From the NCBI RefSeq assembly GCF_002979415.1, contig NZ_PCOT01000033.1, positions 1 through 44,572 on the forward strand: a stretch of DNA of 44,572 bases, given 5' to 3'. Position 1 is the first letter of the stretch. Each line of letters begins with the position of its first letter. The DNA comes from Microbacterium sp. MYb72 (GTDB taxonomy: Bacteria; Actinomycetota; Actinomycetes; Actinomycetales; Microbacteriaceae). The position numbers and the translations under genes are program-made. Positions 1 through 10,283 of this stretch are shown here, piece after piece. Under the pieces are notes generated by a model. That model ran no database searches. It saw only the letters and a program-made list of their open reading frames with translations, and had not been told where the DNA came from.

Positions 1-56
1 GACGTCGGGCTCGGCGCCGGGGCGACGGGGCACGCGGGAGCGGGGATGCTGTTCCC

Positions 57-80
57 CCGGAGGCCTCCGGCTCGTACACT
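57..80 (+). promoter_or_regulatory. Palindrome and candidate promoter of the GAF regulator
   Basis: CCGGAGGCCTCCGG (57-70) is a perfect 14-bp palindrome. It is followed at 75-80 by TACACT, a fair -10 hexamer, about 36 bases before the GTG at 116. No clear -35 is visible. The palindrome would overlap the -35 region, so it could be an operator or simply a terminator of a gene lying before the window. Confidence 0.35.
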
Positions 81-115
81 GAGAATCGCCCCGTTCACGA
101 TGATCGGAGACCGCA

Positions 116-1447
116 GTGGCAGCGTCATGGAACGCGTCACGCGACGCGCTTCCAGAGGCGTCACGTCTTCTGATCGAGCGTGCCCACGAGGAGCTCATCG
201 CGGGCAATCTCGACGACCGCCGGCTGCAGCAGGTGCGCCCGCTGGTGCGTGCGTCGTGGGAGCGGTCGTGGCGCGGCCGCGTCGGCCCCGAGGGGGCTCC
301 GTCTCTGGAGCTCGCGGAGGAGGAGCTGGAGAGGTACCGCCTCTCGCACCCTCTCGCCTCCGCGATGGATCTGATCCGGGCGCTGCTGCTGCCCGGTGAG
401 TCAGAGGACTCCGGCGTCATCATCGCGGTCGGCGATCAGGCCGGCCGTCTGCTCTGGGTCGAGGGCGACCGACGTCTGAGATCCCTCACCGGCGACATGG
501 GCTTCGTCGCCGGCGCCAACTGGGCGGAGGATGCCGTCGGCACCGCGGCGCCCGGCACCGCGCTCGCACTGGGCGAGTCCGTGCAGATCCGCGGCGCGGA
601 GCACTACAACCGCCTGGTGCATCCGTGGTCGTGCACGGCGGCGCCGGTGCGCGACCCGGAGACGCAGCGCGTGCTCGGCGTGATCGACATCACCGGCGGA
701 GACGAGGTGGTCTCGCGTCAGGCGCGTCTGCTCGTCGACGCCACGGCCAGGGCCGTCGAGTCGGAGCTGATGGTGACACGGTTGCGCGAGCGCGCCGAGG
801 CGCCGCGCCCTCCGGCGACGCCGACGAGGACGACCGGCTCCGAGACGGCGAGGGGCGTCCTGCACGTCCTCGGTCGGGACCGCGCACGCCTGGAGACCGA
901 GACCGAGCTCGGCGAGCAGGTCATCGAGCTCAGTGCACGGCACGCGGCGATCATGCTCATGCTCGCAGTCCATCGGCACGGTCTCTCCGCCGAACGGCTG
1001 GCCGAGCTCGTCTACGGGGAGGGCGCGTCGCCCGACACGCTGCGGCCCGAGATGGTGCGGCTGCGCAAGGTGCTCGGCGGTGCGGCATCCGGGCTCATCC
1101 CCGAATCGCGGCCGTACCGGCTGCCGATGACGTTGGAGACGGATGCTCAGGACGTGCTGTCGCTCCTCGACCGCGGTGCTCACCGCGTCGCCCTCACGGC
1201 CTATCGAGGACCGGTGCTGCCGGAGTCGACGTCGCCGGGGGTGGAGGAGTTCCGCGACGCGGTCAGGGCGACTCTGCGCGAGGTGATGGTTTCGGAGGCC
1301 AGCCTCGACGTGCTGCTCGCGTACGCGGAGATCCCCGAGGGGCAGAACGACATCGAGGTGCTGCGTCTGGCGTTGGAGATGCTGCCCGCTCGTTCGCCGA
1401 AGCGGGCCGGTCTCGTCGCGCGCATCGAGCGGCTCGACGAGGGCTGA
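116..1447 (+). CDS. GAF-domain transcriptional regulator with C-terminal winged helix (AcoR-like, no AAA+ domain)
   Basis: 443-aa protein, GTG start. Residues about 98-190 look like a GAF sensory domain, running from a [10 protein letters not shown] strand to VLGVIDITG. Residues about 273-322 look like a winged-helix DNA-binding region ([14 protein letters not shown], then RLRKVLGG). It lacks the sigma-54-activating ATPase domain of classical AcoR, as expected in an actinobacterium. It sits directly upstream of an aldehyde dehydrogenase whose promoter carries four phased GCAAC repeats, so it is probably the activator of that operon. The GAF ligand, perhaps an alcohol or aldehyde, is not evident. 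The family call is good; the target is inferred from context. Confidence 0.8.
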   Translation: MAASWNASRDALPEASRLLIERAHEELIAGNLDDRRLQQVRPLVRASWERSWRGRVGPEGAPSLELAEEELERYRLSHPLASAMDLIRALLLPGESEDSGVIIAVGDQAGRLLWVEGDRRLRSLTGDMGFVAGANWAEDAVGTAAPGTALALGESVQIRGAEHYNRLVHPWSCTAAPVRDPETQRVLGVIDITGGDEVVSRQARLLVDATARAVESELMVTRLRERAEAPRPPATPTRTTGSETARGVLHVLGRDRARLETETELGEQVIELSARHAAIMLMLAVHRHGLSAERLAELVYGEGASPDTLRPEMVRLRKVLGGAASGLIPESRPYRLPMTLETDAQDVLSLLDRGAHRVALTAYRGPVLPESTSPGVEEFRDAVRATLREVMVSEASLDVLLAYAEIPEGQNDIEVLRLALEMLPARSPKRAGLVARIERLDEG

Positions 1448-1490
1448 GGCCCCGCGCGCGGCTCTCGGGCACGGCCGCGTGGTGCCGGGT

Positions 1491-1543
1491 GCAACCGCAC
1501 GCAACGGTGCGCAACCGGACCGCAACCCCGCGCGGCCTACCGT
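1491..1543 (+). promoter_or_regulatory. Four phased GCAAC repeats and -10 element before the aldehyde dehydrogenase
   Basis: GCAAC occurs at 1491, 1501, 1511 and 1522, that is every 10, 10 and 11 bases, so all copies face the same side of the helix. TACCGT at 1538-1543 is a plausible -10. The last repeat then falls at the -35 position, which is otherwise poor. This is the layout of an activator-dependent promoter; the adjacent GAF regulator is the obvious candidate protein. Confidence 0.55.
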
Positions 1544-1595
1544 CGGAGCACAGCCGCCGAGCACCGACGCCGCGGCCCCGTCGAAGGAGACCACG

Positions 1596-3145
<1,550 letters not shown>

Positions 3146-3146
<1 letters not shown>

Positions 3147-3544
3147 TGACCATGGTCCAGCGGGTCGACGTGACGGATGCCGCGGCATCCCTCGTCCGCG
3201 ACCTCACCGTGCAGCACGGACCGCTGATGTTCCATCAGTCGGGCGGATGCTGCGACGGCTCTGCACCCATGTGCTACCCGGTGGGGATGTTCATCACGGG
3301 GCCGGGGGACGTGCTGCTCGGCGCCCTCGACGTGGGGCTGGATGCTCTGGTCGAGGTGTTCATGTCGGCGTCGCAGTTCGAGTACTGGAAGTACACGCAC
3401 CTGACGATCGACGTCGTGCCGGGCCGCGGCGCAGGGTTCAGCGTCGAGGGGCCGACGGGGATGCGGTTCCTCATCCGTTCGCGCATGCTCGACGCGGCGG
3501 AGCTGGAGCACTTCGGCCTCGGCGCGGCGGCAGAAGCCGGGTGA
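3146..3544 (+). CDS. DUF779 domain protein
   Basis: 132 aa, starting inside the stop codon of the aldehyde dehydrogenase (TGATG overlap). The segment HQSGGCCDGSAPMCYP, with three Cys residues near residue 40, and the later FEYWKYTHLTIDVVPGRG are typical of the small DUF779 family. That family is almost always encoded next to acetaldehyde-type dehydrogenases. Function is unknown; the clustered Cys residues suggest metal binding or a redox or assembly role for the dehydrogenase (inference). No signal peptide. Confidence 0.88.
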
Positions 3545-3579
3545 CGGCCGGTGGAGAACCGCGACCGGTTGCAACGTCG

Positions 3580-3593
3580 AACGGTATACCGTT
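3580..3593. promoter_or_regulatory. 14-bp perfect palindrome in a convergent intergenic region
   Basis: AACGGTATACCGTT lies about 36 bases after the DUF779 gene and is followed by AATGCATT. It has the form of a TetR/MarR/GntR operator, but no gene starts nearby on either strand. A GCAAC copy lies at 3571. Confidence 0.35.
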
Positions 3594-3698
3594 AATGCAT
3601 TCACGTGCAGTACGTCAGTCCCCAGCTGATCGCACGTGCGGACGGTCATGCCGTCCTGCGGAGGGAGAGTCGATCTTCTTCTGATCCCGAGGGGGGAT

Positions 3699-3734
3699 GG
3701 GGTGGGCGGCTGGTCCCCAAACAGCACCCACCCC
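3699..3734. terminator. Imperfect hairpin between convergent genes
   Basis: GGGGTGGG (3699-3706) can pair with CCCACCCC (3727-3734). It lies just past the 3' end of the minus-strand gene at 3751 and after the DUF779 gene. There is no clear T-tract. Confidence 0.4.
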
Positions 3735-3750
3735 CACACCCGATGTCCGC

Positions 3751-4863
3751 TCAGCCGAGCGTTCGCATCCAGATCCAGGCGATGCCGATCACCACGGCGA
3801 CCACGATCGGAACCCACGAGAACCGTCGCTTCAGCCGACGCCCCTCGTGCGCGACGCCCGGCGGCGGCGTGAGCATCCCGACCGGGGGAGCGAAGGGCAG
3901 CGCGACCGGAGTCGCAGCCTGCACCGCGCCGACGTTCTCCGCCAGCAGGCGCTCGTCCCGCCAGCGCGCCCACTGATCGAGCTTCGTGATCAGTGCGCCG
4001 ACCGCGCCGAACAGCCACGCCCAGGTGGCGGGGTCGAGGGTCGACGCCTTGCGCTGCGTGTACAGGAACATCCAGTCGTCGACGATCTCCACGTCGAGCT
4101 GGGCCGCGTTGTCGATGAAGCGCGCCATGATGTCGGGCGTGAACAGGTACAGCGCGTCGCGCTCGTAGCCCTCGGGGCAGTACAGCGTGAAGTAGTCATC
4201 GAAGTCACCCTCGAGCGACAGCCGCTGCCTGCGCTCGAACACCGCGGGCAGGTTCGTGCCGAAGGCGTTGTTGCCCTTCGCGTCGAGCACGATGTTGGGC
4301 AGCGGCACGTCGAGCTTCACCGCGACGTAGCCCCAGTGGTACGTGGTCGAGTTCTTCCCCGATTGCACGGTGTACTGGTAGTTCCCGAACTCGACGAAGC
4401 GGGGAACGGAGCCTCGGACCAGATCGGTGGACATCCGCGACCGGCCGAGGCTGAAGATCATCCCCGGCAACGGAGGGTCGGCCACCCTCTCCTGGTAGCT
4501 CATGCCGTTCGCCTGCGCGAAGCGGTGCAGCCGGTAGGCGGAGACGCGCCGGTTGCGCCATCCGGACCACGCCACGACCGCGATCAGGATGCCGCCGCCT
4601 CCGAAGAGCACGAGCGGGAGCGCGGCGAGCAGAGATCCGTCTCCTCCCGAGAAGGCGAGGCCCGCGAAGGCCACACCGATCATCGGGATCATGATGATGC
4701 CGGCCACCACGGCGATGACGATGCCGATGATCGCCGAGGTCGAGCCGCCGCCTGTCGTGCGGCGGGCGCGCAGCTCGGCGGCGAAGGCCCGCACCGCCTG
4801 AGGATCGACCGGCTCCCACAGGGGGCGCGCATCGAAACCCGGCTGCGGTGCGGGCGTCGTCAC
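3751..4863 (-). CDS. Membrane protein of unknown function
   Basis: 370 aa, GTG start. Its start overlaps the stop of the upstream gene (GTGA), so the two are translationally coupled. Two membrane segments lie at about residues 43-70 and 78-100, and a third at the extreme C-terminus (about 350-367). Between them is a soluble domain of roughly 230 residues rich in aromatic beta-type sequence (FVEFGNYQYTVQ, TTYHWGYVAVKLDVPLP). It resembles uncharacterised actinobacterial proteins with a DUF3137-like layout, but I cannot name the family with certainty. Confidence 0.7.
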   Translation of the reverse strand: MTTPAPQPGFDARPLWEPVDPQAVRAFAAELRARRTTGGGSTSAIIGIVIAVVAGIIMIPMIGVAFAGLAFSGGDGSLLAALPLVLFGGGGILIAVVAWSGWRNRRVSAYRLHRFAQANGMSYQERVADPPLPGMIFSLGRSRMSTDLVRGSVPRFVEFGNYQYTVQSGKNSTTYHWGYVAVKLDVPLPNIVLDAKGNNAFGTNLPAVFERRQRLSLEGDFDDYFTLYCPEGYERDALYLFTPDIMARFIDNAAQLDVEIVDDWMFLYTQRKASTLDPATWAWLFGAVGALITKLDQWARWRDERLLAENVGAVQAATPVALPFAPPVGMLTPPPGVAHEGRRLKRRFSWVPIVVAVVIGIAWIWMRTLG

Positions 4864-5828
4864 CGGTTCTCCTCGTCGGCGTCCTCGTGCAGGAGGGAGC
4901 CCTCGGGGATGGGGAACGCCTCGATCCGCTCGTCGGTGCAGATCGCCGCGATCAGCTCGACGGAGCCCGCGATCACGGTCGAGTCATAGTCGATCTCCGA
5001 GACCAGAACCCAGGCGCGATCATCGGGCCACAGGATCTGCGGACTGATCGCGTTCGGAGGGAAGCCGTGCTCCTCGGCGGGCAGATCCCGCCATGGCGCG
5101 TGCAGCATCCAGTCCTGCTCCGCGAACTCGCGGGCGGATGCCGAGAACTGCACGTACGCGCGCTCGGGAAGCTCGAGCCGCGGCGCCTCGGAGATCTCCC
5201 GCGACAGGATGCCCTCCTGCCAGGTGGGCTTGCGGAACACGTTGTTGAACGGGTCGTGGGTGCTGCGATCGAGCATCGCCCGATGGTTCGGATCCTCGTC
5301 GACCGTGAAGAACAGACGGGACGGACTGTGGCCGAGGAAGCCGAGGAGACCCCCGCGTCCCTCCCAGAGCGCGGCGACACCGGCATCCGGTGTCGAGGTG
5401 TGCTCGGCGAGGTGACCGGCGACGGACGAGAGGAGCTCGGAGCTCAGCTGCCCGAGCGCCGGCCCCGAGAACTCGCGTCCGTCGGGGGCGATCCTGACGT
5501 TCCCGTCCTCACCAGGAGGCGTGCGCACGAGGTGCAGCCACTGCGCGAGCGGATGCAGGATGGTGCCGAACGCGTCGGCGGCGTCGCGCCATGTGGCGAG
5601 TTCGGTGATGAGCAGCTCCGACAGGCGCAGCCGCTCGCGATCCGGCATCCGCGTCCACTCCTCGGGCGTCGGCACCGCGCGGCCGGGCAGCGACTGCACG
5701 ATCGTCGGGTGCAGCACGCGGGCGTAGGCGGGGTAGCCGCGCGGGACGACTCCGTGCATGCTGTCGAACGAGGCGTCGAGGCGGTCTCTCAACCAGGCTC
5801 CCGCGGTCGGATCGGCAATCCACTCCAT
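4860..5828 (-). CDS. Conserved hypothetical protein
   Basis: 322 aa, taking the ATG at 5828. A further in-frame ATG at 5894 adds residues that do not look like protein. TACCGT (5835-5840) ends six bases before this ATG, suggesting a leaderless message. The protein is soluble, without signal peptide or membrane helix, and starts MEWIADPTAGAWLRDRLD. It carries HGVVPRGYPAYARVLHP and WRDAADAFGTILHPLAQWL. I do not recognise a catalytic motif. It forms a two-gene unit with the membrane protein at 3751-4863. Confidence 0.72.
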   Translation of the reverse strand: MEWIADPTAGAWLRDRLDASFDSMHGVVPRGYPAYARVLHPTIVQSLPGRAVPTPEEWTRMPDRERLRLSELLITELATWRDAADAFGTILHPLAQWLHLVRTPPGEDGNVRIAPDGREFSGPALGQLSSELLSSVAGHLAEHTSTPDAGVAALWEGRGGLLGFLGHSPSRLFFTVDEDPNHRAMLDRSTHDPFNNVFRKPTWQEGILSREISEAPRLELPERAYVQFSASAREFAEQDWMLHAPWRDLPAEEHGFPPNAISPQILWPDDRAWVLVSEIDYDSTVIAGSVELIAAICTDERIEAFPIPEGSLLHEDADEENR

Positions 5829-5892
5829 GCGTCCACGGTACCCGTCGTCGTCGTGCCCGCATCGGGCGACGCCGGTGCGGCAGACTGGGCGC

Positions 5893-6903
5893 ATGAGTCA
5901 GGTCTCCGTCGCGCCCGCAGAGCGCGTCTTCCGCCGGCATCCGCTCCGCACCGCCGGGGGATCGCTGCTCCTCACCGTCGTGTTCGCGGCCGCCGTGCTC
6001 TTCCTCCTGCCGAAGTTCCTGCCGCCGAACATGACGATCTCGACGCGCGGCACGATCGTGCTCGTCGTCGTGATCGCGATCACACTGGCCGTGTGGATCG
6101 GCGCGTTCTGGTTCCGCAACATCCGGGTGATCGTGCGGGCGGACTCCGTGGAGATCGGACGTCCTGGCAGCACCGAGACCTACAGCCGTGCGACGACGGC
6201 CTTCCGCTCGAAGATCACCGAGCACCGCACGAACGGCTTCCGCACCGGCACCACCAGGGCCCTGATCGCCTGGACGGGCGGGCGCGAGACGGTGATCGAG
6301 CTGCCCGGCTTCACCCGGACCACCTTCAACGAGCTCATGGCGCAGCTCACGCCGATCAGCGCACCGCCCGCGGTCGACCCCGTCGAGGCGGCGCGCGCCA
6401 GGGCGAAGCTGCCGACGACGTTCACGGTCGACGCCTCGAAGGAGCGCAGCCTCGGCCGCGGCTTCCTCATCGCCGCGATCGTGTTCGCCGCGGCGACCAT
6501 CGGGACGGTGCTGATGGCGTTCACGCCCGGCTTCCTGGAGGGTGAGCTGTCGGCGCTCATCCTGATCGCGCCGATGGCGGGTGTCGCCGCCATCGGATTC
6601 GGCATCGGCGCCGCACAGCGGTACCGCGTCGCCAGGACGACCCCGACCCAGATCTCCCTCAGCCACCACGGCATCCGGATCGGCGAGGTCGACCACCCGT
6701 ACGCGCAGCTGACGCGCGTCTGGCTGACGCCGCCCGCGTACCCGATCAGGAGGATCAGGATCGAGCGCGCGGCCGGCCGCACCATCACCCACGTGCTCGG
6801 GTCCACGCGGATCACGATGACCCCCGACTATGCAGCGTTCCTGGAGGCGGTGCGCGCTGAGACCGCGCCGTGGCCTGGGCTGCTCTCGCTGGATCTGGAG
6901 TGA
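5893..6903 (+). CDS. Membrane protein with PH-like segment, function unknown
   Basis: 336 aa from the ATG at 5893. CAGACT at 5881-5886 stands exactly six bases upstream, so the transcript may be leaderless; a longer in-frame start at 5758 overlaps the divergent gene. Four membrane segments occur in two pairs (about residues 21-41 and 52-75, then about 190-213 and 217-240). Each pair is followed by a beta-rich stretch (IRVIVRADSVEIGRPG; ISLSHHGIRIGEVDHPYAQL), consistent with two bacterial PH-like domains. Next gene begins after 2 bases. Confidence 0.72.
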   Translation: MSQVSVAPAERVFRRHPLRTAGGSLLLTVVFAAAVLFLLPKFLPPNMTISTRGTIVLVVVIAITLAVWIGAFWFRNIRVIVRADSVEIGRPGSTETYSRATTAFRSKITEHRTNGFRTGTTRALIAWTGGRETVIELPGFTRTTFNELMAQLTPISAPPAVDPVEAARARAKLPTTFTVDASKERSLGRGFLIAAIVFAAATIGTVLMAFTPGFLEGELSALILIAPMAGVAAIGFGIGAAQRYRVARTTPTQISLSHHGIRIGEVDHPYAQLTRVWLTPPAYPIRRIRIERAAGRTITHVLGSTRITMTPDYAAFLEAVRAETAPWPGLLSLDLE

Positions 6904-6905
6904 CG

Positions 6906-7475
6906 ATGCTCGCACCGGAGTACCCGATCCGCACCGAGCGGCTGCTGCTGCGTCCGCTCCGTCCCTCCGACGCCGAGCAGATGGTCGTCTACAAGTCGGA
7001 TGCCGACGCGGTGCGCTACGTGCCGTACGACCCGCTCACCCTCGCCGAGGTCGAGGAGCGGCTCGCGACGCGGTGGGCGACGAGCCGGTTCGAGAAGGTG
7101 GGCGACGCGATCTGCCTCGGCGTGGAGGAGCAGGAGACCGGACGCCTGGTGGGCGACATCGTGCTGTTCTGGCGCAACGAGGAGGACCGCGAGGGAGAGG
7201 TCGGCTACATCCTCGATCCGGCCTTCTCGGGGCGCGGCTATGCGACGGAGGCGGTGTCCGCCCTGCTCGATCTCGGCTTCGACGGACTCGGTCTGCACCG
7301 CATCGCTGCACGCATGGACGAGCGCAACACCGCGTCGGCCAGGGTCGCTGAACGACTGGGTCTCCGCAGGGAGGCGAGGTTCGTCGAGGGCTCCTGGTTC
7401 AAGGGCGAATGGATGACCCTGCTCGTCTACGGCATCCTCGACCGCGAATGGCGCACCCGCTCCGATCGTCCATAA
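6906..7475 (+). CDS. GNAT N-acetyltransferase (RimJ/RimL-like)
   Basis: 189 aa starting at ATG 6906, two bases after the previous stop; an upstream in-frame start would overlap that gene. The N-terminus IRTERLLLRPLRPSDAEQ is the classic RimJ/RimL opening. The acetyl-CoA loop region reads GYILDPAFSGRGYATEAVSALLDLGF, and the C-terminal NTASARVAERLGLRREARF strand is typical. It transfers an acetyl group from acetyl-CoA to an amine, either a protein N-terminus or a small molecule. Substrate unknown. Confidence 0.88.
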   Translation: MLAPEYPIRTERLLLRPLRPSDAEQMVVYKSDADAVRYVPYDPLTLAEVEERLATRWATSRFEKVGDAICLGVEEQETGRLVGDIVLFWRNEEDREGEVGYILDPAFSGRGYATEAVSALLDLGFDGLGLHRIAARMDERNTASARVAERLGLRREARFVEGSWFKGEWMTLLVYGILDREWRTRSDRP

Positions 7476-7483
7476 TCAGGAGC

Positions 7484-7831
7484 ATGAGCATTCCCTCCCT
7501 CGACGGCCGGCGCTTCCGGATGATCTCCTCCACGACCTCTGCCGTGGACCCCGAGGCTCCGAGCGAGTTCGTGTACTGGGAGCGCGACGGCGCGATCTGG
7601 GGCGACTACTCCGGCGACACCGTGACCTTCGGACGCTTCGTCGGGACCCGCACGGGCGACACGATCTGGGTGTCGTTCGTGCACGTCCTCGTCGCCGACG
7701 GCACGGTCGTGACCGGAGACGGCGAGAGCGACCTCGAGCTCACCGACGACGGACTCATCCGCCTGGTGGAGCACTACGAGATGCACGGGGCCCCGCAGCT
7801 CAGCGTGTGCGAGGAGATCGCCGCCGCCTGA
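7484..7831 (+). CDS. Small conserved protein of unknown function
   Basis: 115 aa. The ATG at 7484 follows CATAAT (7471-7476) by seven bases, so the message may be leaderless, although AGGAGC also lies there by chance. The sequence is acidic and beta-rich (FVYWERDGAIWGDYSGDTVTFG, in part). The layout of short strands, a Gly-rich YSGG-like turn and a C-terminal E-rich tail resembles short Firmicutes proteins often mislabelled N-acetylglutamate synthase; I would not transfer that name. Confidence 0.7.
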   Translation: MSIPSLDGRRFRMISSTTSAVDPEAPSEFVYWERDGAIWGDYSGDTVTFGRFVGTRTGDTIWVSFVHVLVADGTVVTGDGESDLELTDDGLIRLVEHYEMHGAPQLSVCEEIAAA

Positions 7832-7953
7832 GCGGCGCCCGCCCACTGCGCGGGCATCGCGCGCTCGCTTCCGCCGAGGGGTCGTGAAGTGCGGGGTGCG
7901 GGGGTGCGGATGCCGCAGCTGTCGACCCCTCGCGCCCCCGCACGCGCGGAGCG

Positions 7954-8541
7954 TCAGCGCGGGGGGAGCGTGTCGCGGCCGGGGGATGCGGGAGTCCAGC
8001 GGGTCATGCCCAGGGGCACCTCGACGCTGCGTTCGGGCAGGTCGGACGGCAGCAGGTACGAGCGGCGGATCACCTCGTCGAGCACGACGACGCTGACGAC
8101 CGTGCGGACCTCGGGGAGCTGCGCGATGACCCCGGTGGAGAACTCGTGCACGCCGCTGACGTCGACGGCGCGGATCAGCAGCATCGCATCGTGCTCGCCG
8201 GTCGTGATGGCGCACCACTCGACGTCGGGCATCTCCATGATCCGCTCCCGGAACGACGCCCACGCCTGGGGCATCACGGTCACGAACACGAGGGCGCCGA
8301 TCGAGAGTCCGGCCTTCGCGGGGTCGACCCGTGCGCTGAACCCCGTGATGACGCCGTCGTGCACGAGCGACTCGACCCGGGTGTACGCGTTCGCCCTCGA
8401 GATGCCGACCTTTTCGGCGAGGGCGGCGATCGAGACGCGCCCGTTCTCGCGGAGCACGTCGAGAATTCTGTACGCGATGTCGTCGAGTGGCATGGCACTT
8501 CGTCCAGATTGCTTCAGGACTTCTGCGTCACTGCTGGACAT
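7954..8541 (-). CDS. Lrp/AsnC-family transcriptional regulator
   Basis: 195 aa from the ATG at 8541, chosen because GAGAGGTG stands about four bases before it. A further internal ATG at 8493 would also keep the whole DNA-binding domain. The HTH (RILDVLRENGRVSIAALAEK, then VGISRANAYTRVESL) opens the core, followed by an RAM/AsnC ligand domain with GALVFVTV and VEWCAITTGEHDAMLLI. It is divergent from the peptide-type ABC operon, so it probably controls that operon in response to an amino acid or peptide-derived effector (inference). Confidence 0.88.
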   Translation of the reverse strand: MSSSDAEVLKQSGRSAMPLDDIAYRILDVLRENGRVSIAALAEKVGISRANAYTRVESLVHDGVITGFSARVDPAKAGLSIGALVFVTVMPQAWASFRERIMEMPDVEWCAITTGEHDAMLLIRAVDVSGVHEFSTGVIAQLPEVRTVVSVVVLDEVIRRSYLLPSDLPERSVEVPLGMTRWTPASPGRDTLPPR

Positions 8542-8689
8542 ATTGCACCTCTCGGCTAGGGCTGGCATCAGATTGAGCCAGCGTTACGCATTCTTGATAG
8601 ACAGATCGTCGCACATCATGGGAATCTGAACACGGTCGTCCATATCGGGCGTCCTACCCGAAATGTACTCCTCGCCCTTGGAGGTCACC
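8542..8689. promoter_or_regulatory. Divergent promoter region, Lrp regulator / peptide ABC operon
   Basis: 148 bases separate the two divergent genes and are less GC-rich than the coding sequence. TTGATA at 8594-8599 is a candidate -35 for the rightward operon. Its -10 is not clear: CATCAT at 8614 is spaced too short. GGAGGT (8680-8685) is the ribosome site for the ATG at 8690. Confidence 0.4.
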
Positions 8690-10276
8690 ATGGTGTCGCG
8701 TCGCAGCACCTCACTCATCGCTCTGGGAGCCGTCGCGCTCCTCGCCCTCGCCGGATGCTCCGGCGGCAACTCCGCCAACGGCGGCGGCAACTCCGCCGGT
8801 GGCGACTCGCTCGTCATCGACACCGCCTTCTCGATCGAGACGGGCGACCCCGGTCACACCTACGACCCCACCGGCAACATGATCGCGAAGGCGCTCTACG
8901 AGACGCTGGTCGACTTCAAGGGATCCGACGTCTCGACGCCGATCCCCGGTCTCGCGTCGTGGGAGCAGAACGACACCGCCACCGAGTTCACGTTCACGCT
9001 CGAGGGCGACCGCGTCTTCTCCGACGGCACGCCGATCGAGGCCAAGGACGTCGTGTTCTCGCTGCAGCGCATCCAGGGCATGGCCGACGCCAAGCCCAAC
9101 TTCCTGCTCGGCGGGCTCACCATCGCGGAGGTCGACGACAAGACCGTCACGATCACCTCCGAGACCCCGCTGCTCCAGCTCCCCGCGATCCTCGCGAACC
9201 CGGCCCTGGGCATCGTGAACTCCGACGTGGTCATCGAGAACGGCGGCTCGACCGACGGCTCCGACAGCGCGCAGAAGTTCCTCGACGGCGCATCGGCGGG
9301 CTCCGGTCCCTTCGTCCTCGATACCCTCGACCTCTCCTCGCAGGTCGTGCTGAAGAAGAACGACAAGTACAACGGCGACGAGAAGGCCGGCTACGACCGC
9401 GTCGTCGTGCGCAACGTCTCCGAGAGCGCGACGCAGCTCGCGAACCTCAAGGGCGGCGACTCGATGGTCGCGATGGACCTCAACGGCGACCAGGTCGCCG
9501 GTCTCGGCGACAGCCTGAAGGTCGAGTCGGTCCCGTCGGGTCAGACGATCTTCCTGCTGCTGAACCAGTCGCAGGCCGTCGCGGGCGACCTCGCGAACGT
9601 CAAGATCGCCGAGGCGATCCGCTACTCCCTCGATTACGACGCTCTGCTGGAGCTCGCCGGCGCCGGAGCGGTGCAGGCCACCGGTGTCATCCCGCCCGGA
9701 TTCGAGGGCGCGCTCAAGACGGGTGTGAAGCCCGACAAGGCGAAGGCCGACGCCGCGCTCGCCGCCGCCGGCTACACGGGCCAGACGCTCAAGCTGCAGT
9801 TCCCGAACGACTACCCGGTCGGCGGTGTGGAGTTCACCCCGCTCGCAGAGCGCATCCAGTCGCAGCTGGCGGATGCCGGCATCACCGTGGAGCTCGCCCC
9901 GCAGCCCTTCGCGACCGAGCTCGACGCGTACGTCAACGGCACCGAGGGCTTCGGCCTGTGGTTCTGGGGCCCCGACTACGCGGACTCCGCGAACTTCCTC
10001 CCCTTCGCCCCCGGTCTGAAGGTCGGCCTGCGTGCCGGCTGGGCGGCCGACGCGAACCCGGAGATCGCGGGCATCGCCGCCGGTGCGGCCAGCGCCACGG
10101 ATGCCGACACCCGTTCCGCCGCGTTCACCTCGTTCGCCGAGGCGATGCAGGAGGAGGGCCCGTTCGTGCCGCTGATCGTCCCCGGTCGCAACATCGCCAC
10201 GGCGGATGCCGTCACCGGCGCCGTGTACAACTCCGTGTGGGAGATGGACATCGCCGAGATCACTCCCGCGGGCTGA
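8690..10276 (+). CDS. ABC transporter substrate-binding lipoprotein (SBP_bac_5, DppA/OppA/NikA type)
   Basis: 528 aa from ATG 8690, with GGAGG five bases upstream; the start at 8663 lacks this. Lipoprotein signal peptide with lipobox LALAGC (Cys about residue 23), then a Gly/Asn/Ser linker. The mature part is a family-5 peptide/nickel binding protein: ALYETLVDFKG near the start, FSDGTPIEAKDVVFSLQRI, and the WFWGPDYADSANFLPFAPG region near the C-terminus. It captures oligopeptides or a related solute outside the membrane and feeds the permeases encoded next. Confidence 0.93.
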   Translation: MVSRRSTSLIALGAVALLALAGCSGGNSANGGGNSAGGDSLVIDTAFSIETGDPGHTYDPTGNMIAKALYETLVDFKGSDVSTPIPGLASWEQNDTATEFTFTLEGDRVFSDGTPIEAKDVVFSLQRIQGMADAKPNFLLGGLTIAEVDDKTVTITSETPLLQLPAILANPALGIVNSDVVIENGGSTDGSDSAQKFLDGASAGSGPFVLDTLDLSSQVVLKKNDKYNGDEKAGYDRVVVRNVSESATQLANLKGGDSMVAMDLNGDQVAGLGDSLKVESVPSGQTIFLLLNQSQAVAGDLANVKIAEAIRYSLDYDALLELAGAGAVQATGVIPPGFEGALKTGVKPDKAKADAALAAAGYTGQTLKLQFPNDYPVGGVEFTPLAERIQSQLADAGITVELAPQPFATELDAYVNGTEGFGLWFWGPDYADSANFLPFAPGLKVGLRAGWAADANPEIAGIAAGAASATDADTRSAAFTSFAEAMQEEGPFVPLIVPGRNIATADAVTGAVYNSVWEMDIAEITPAG

Positions 10277-10283
10277 GGCGCTC

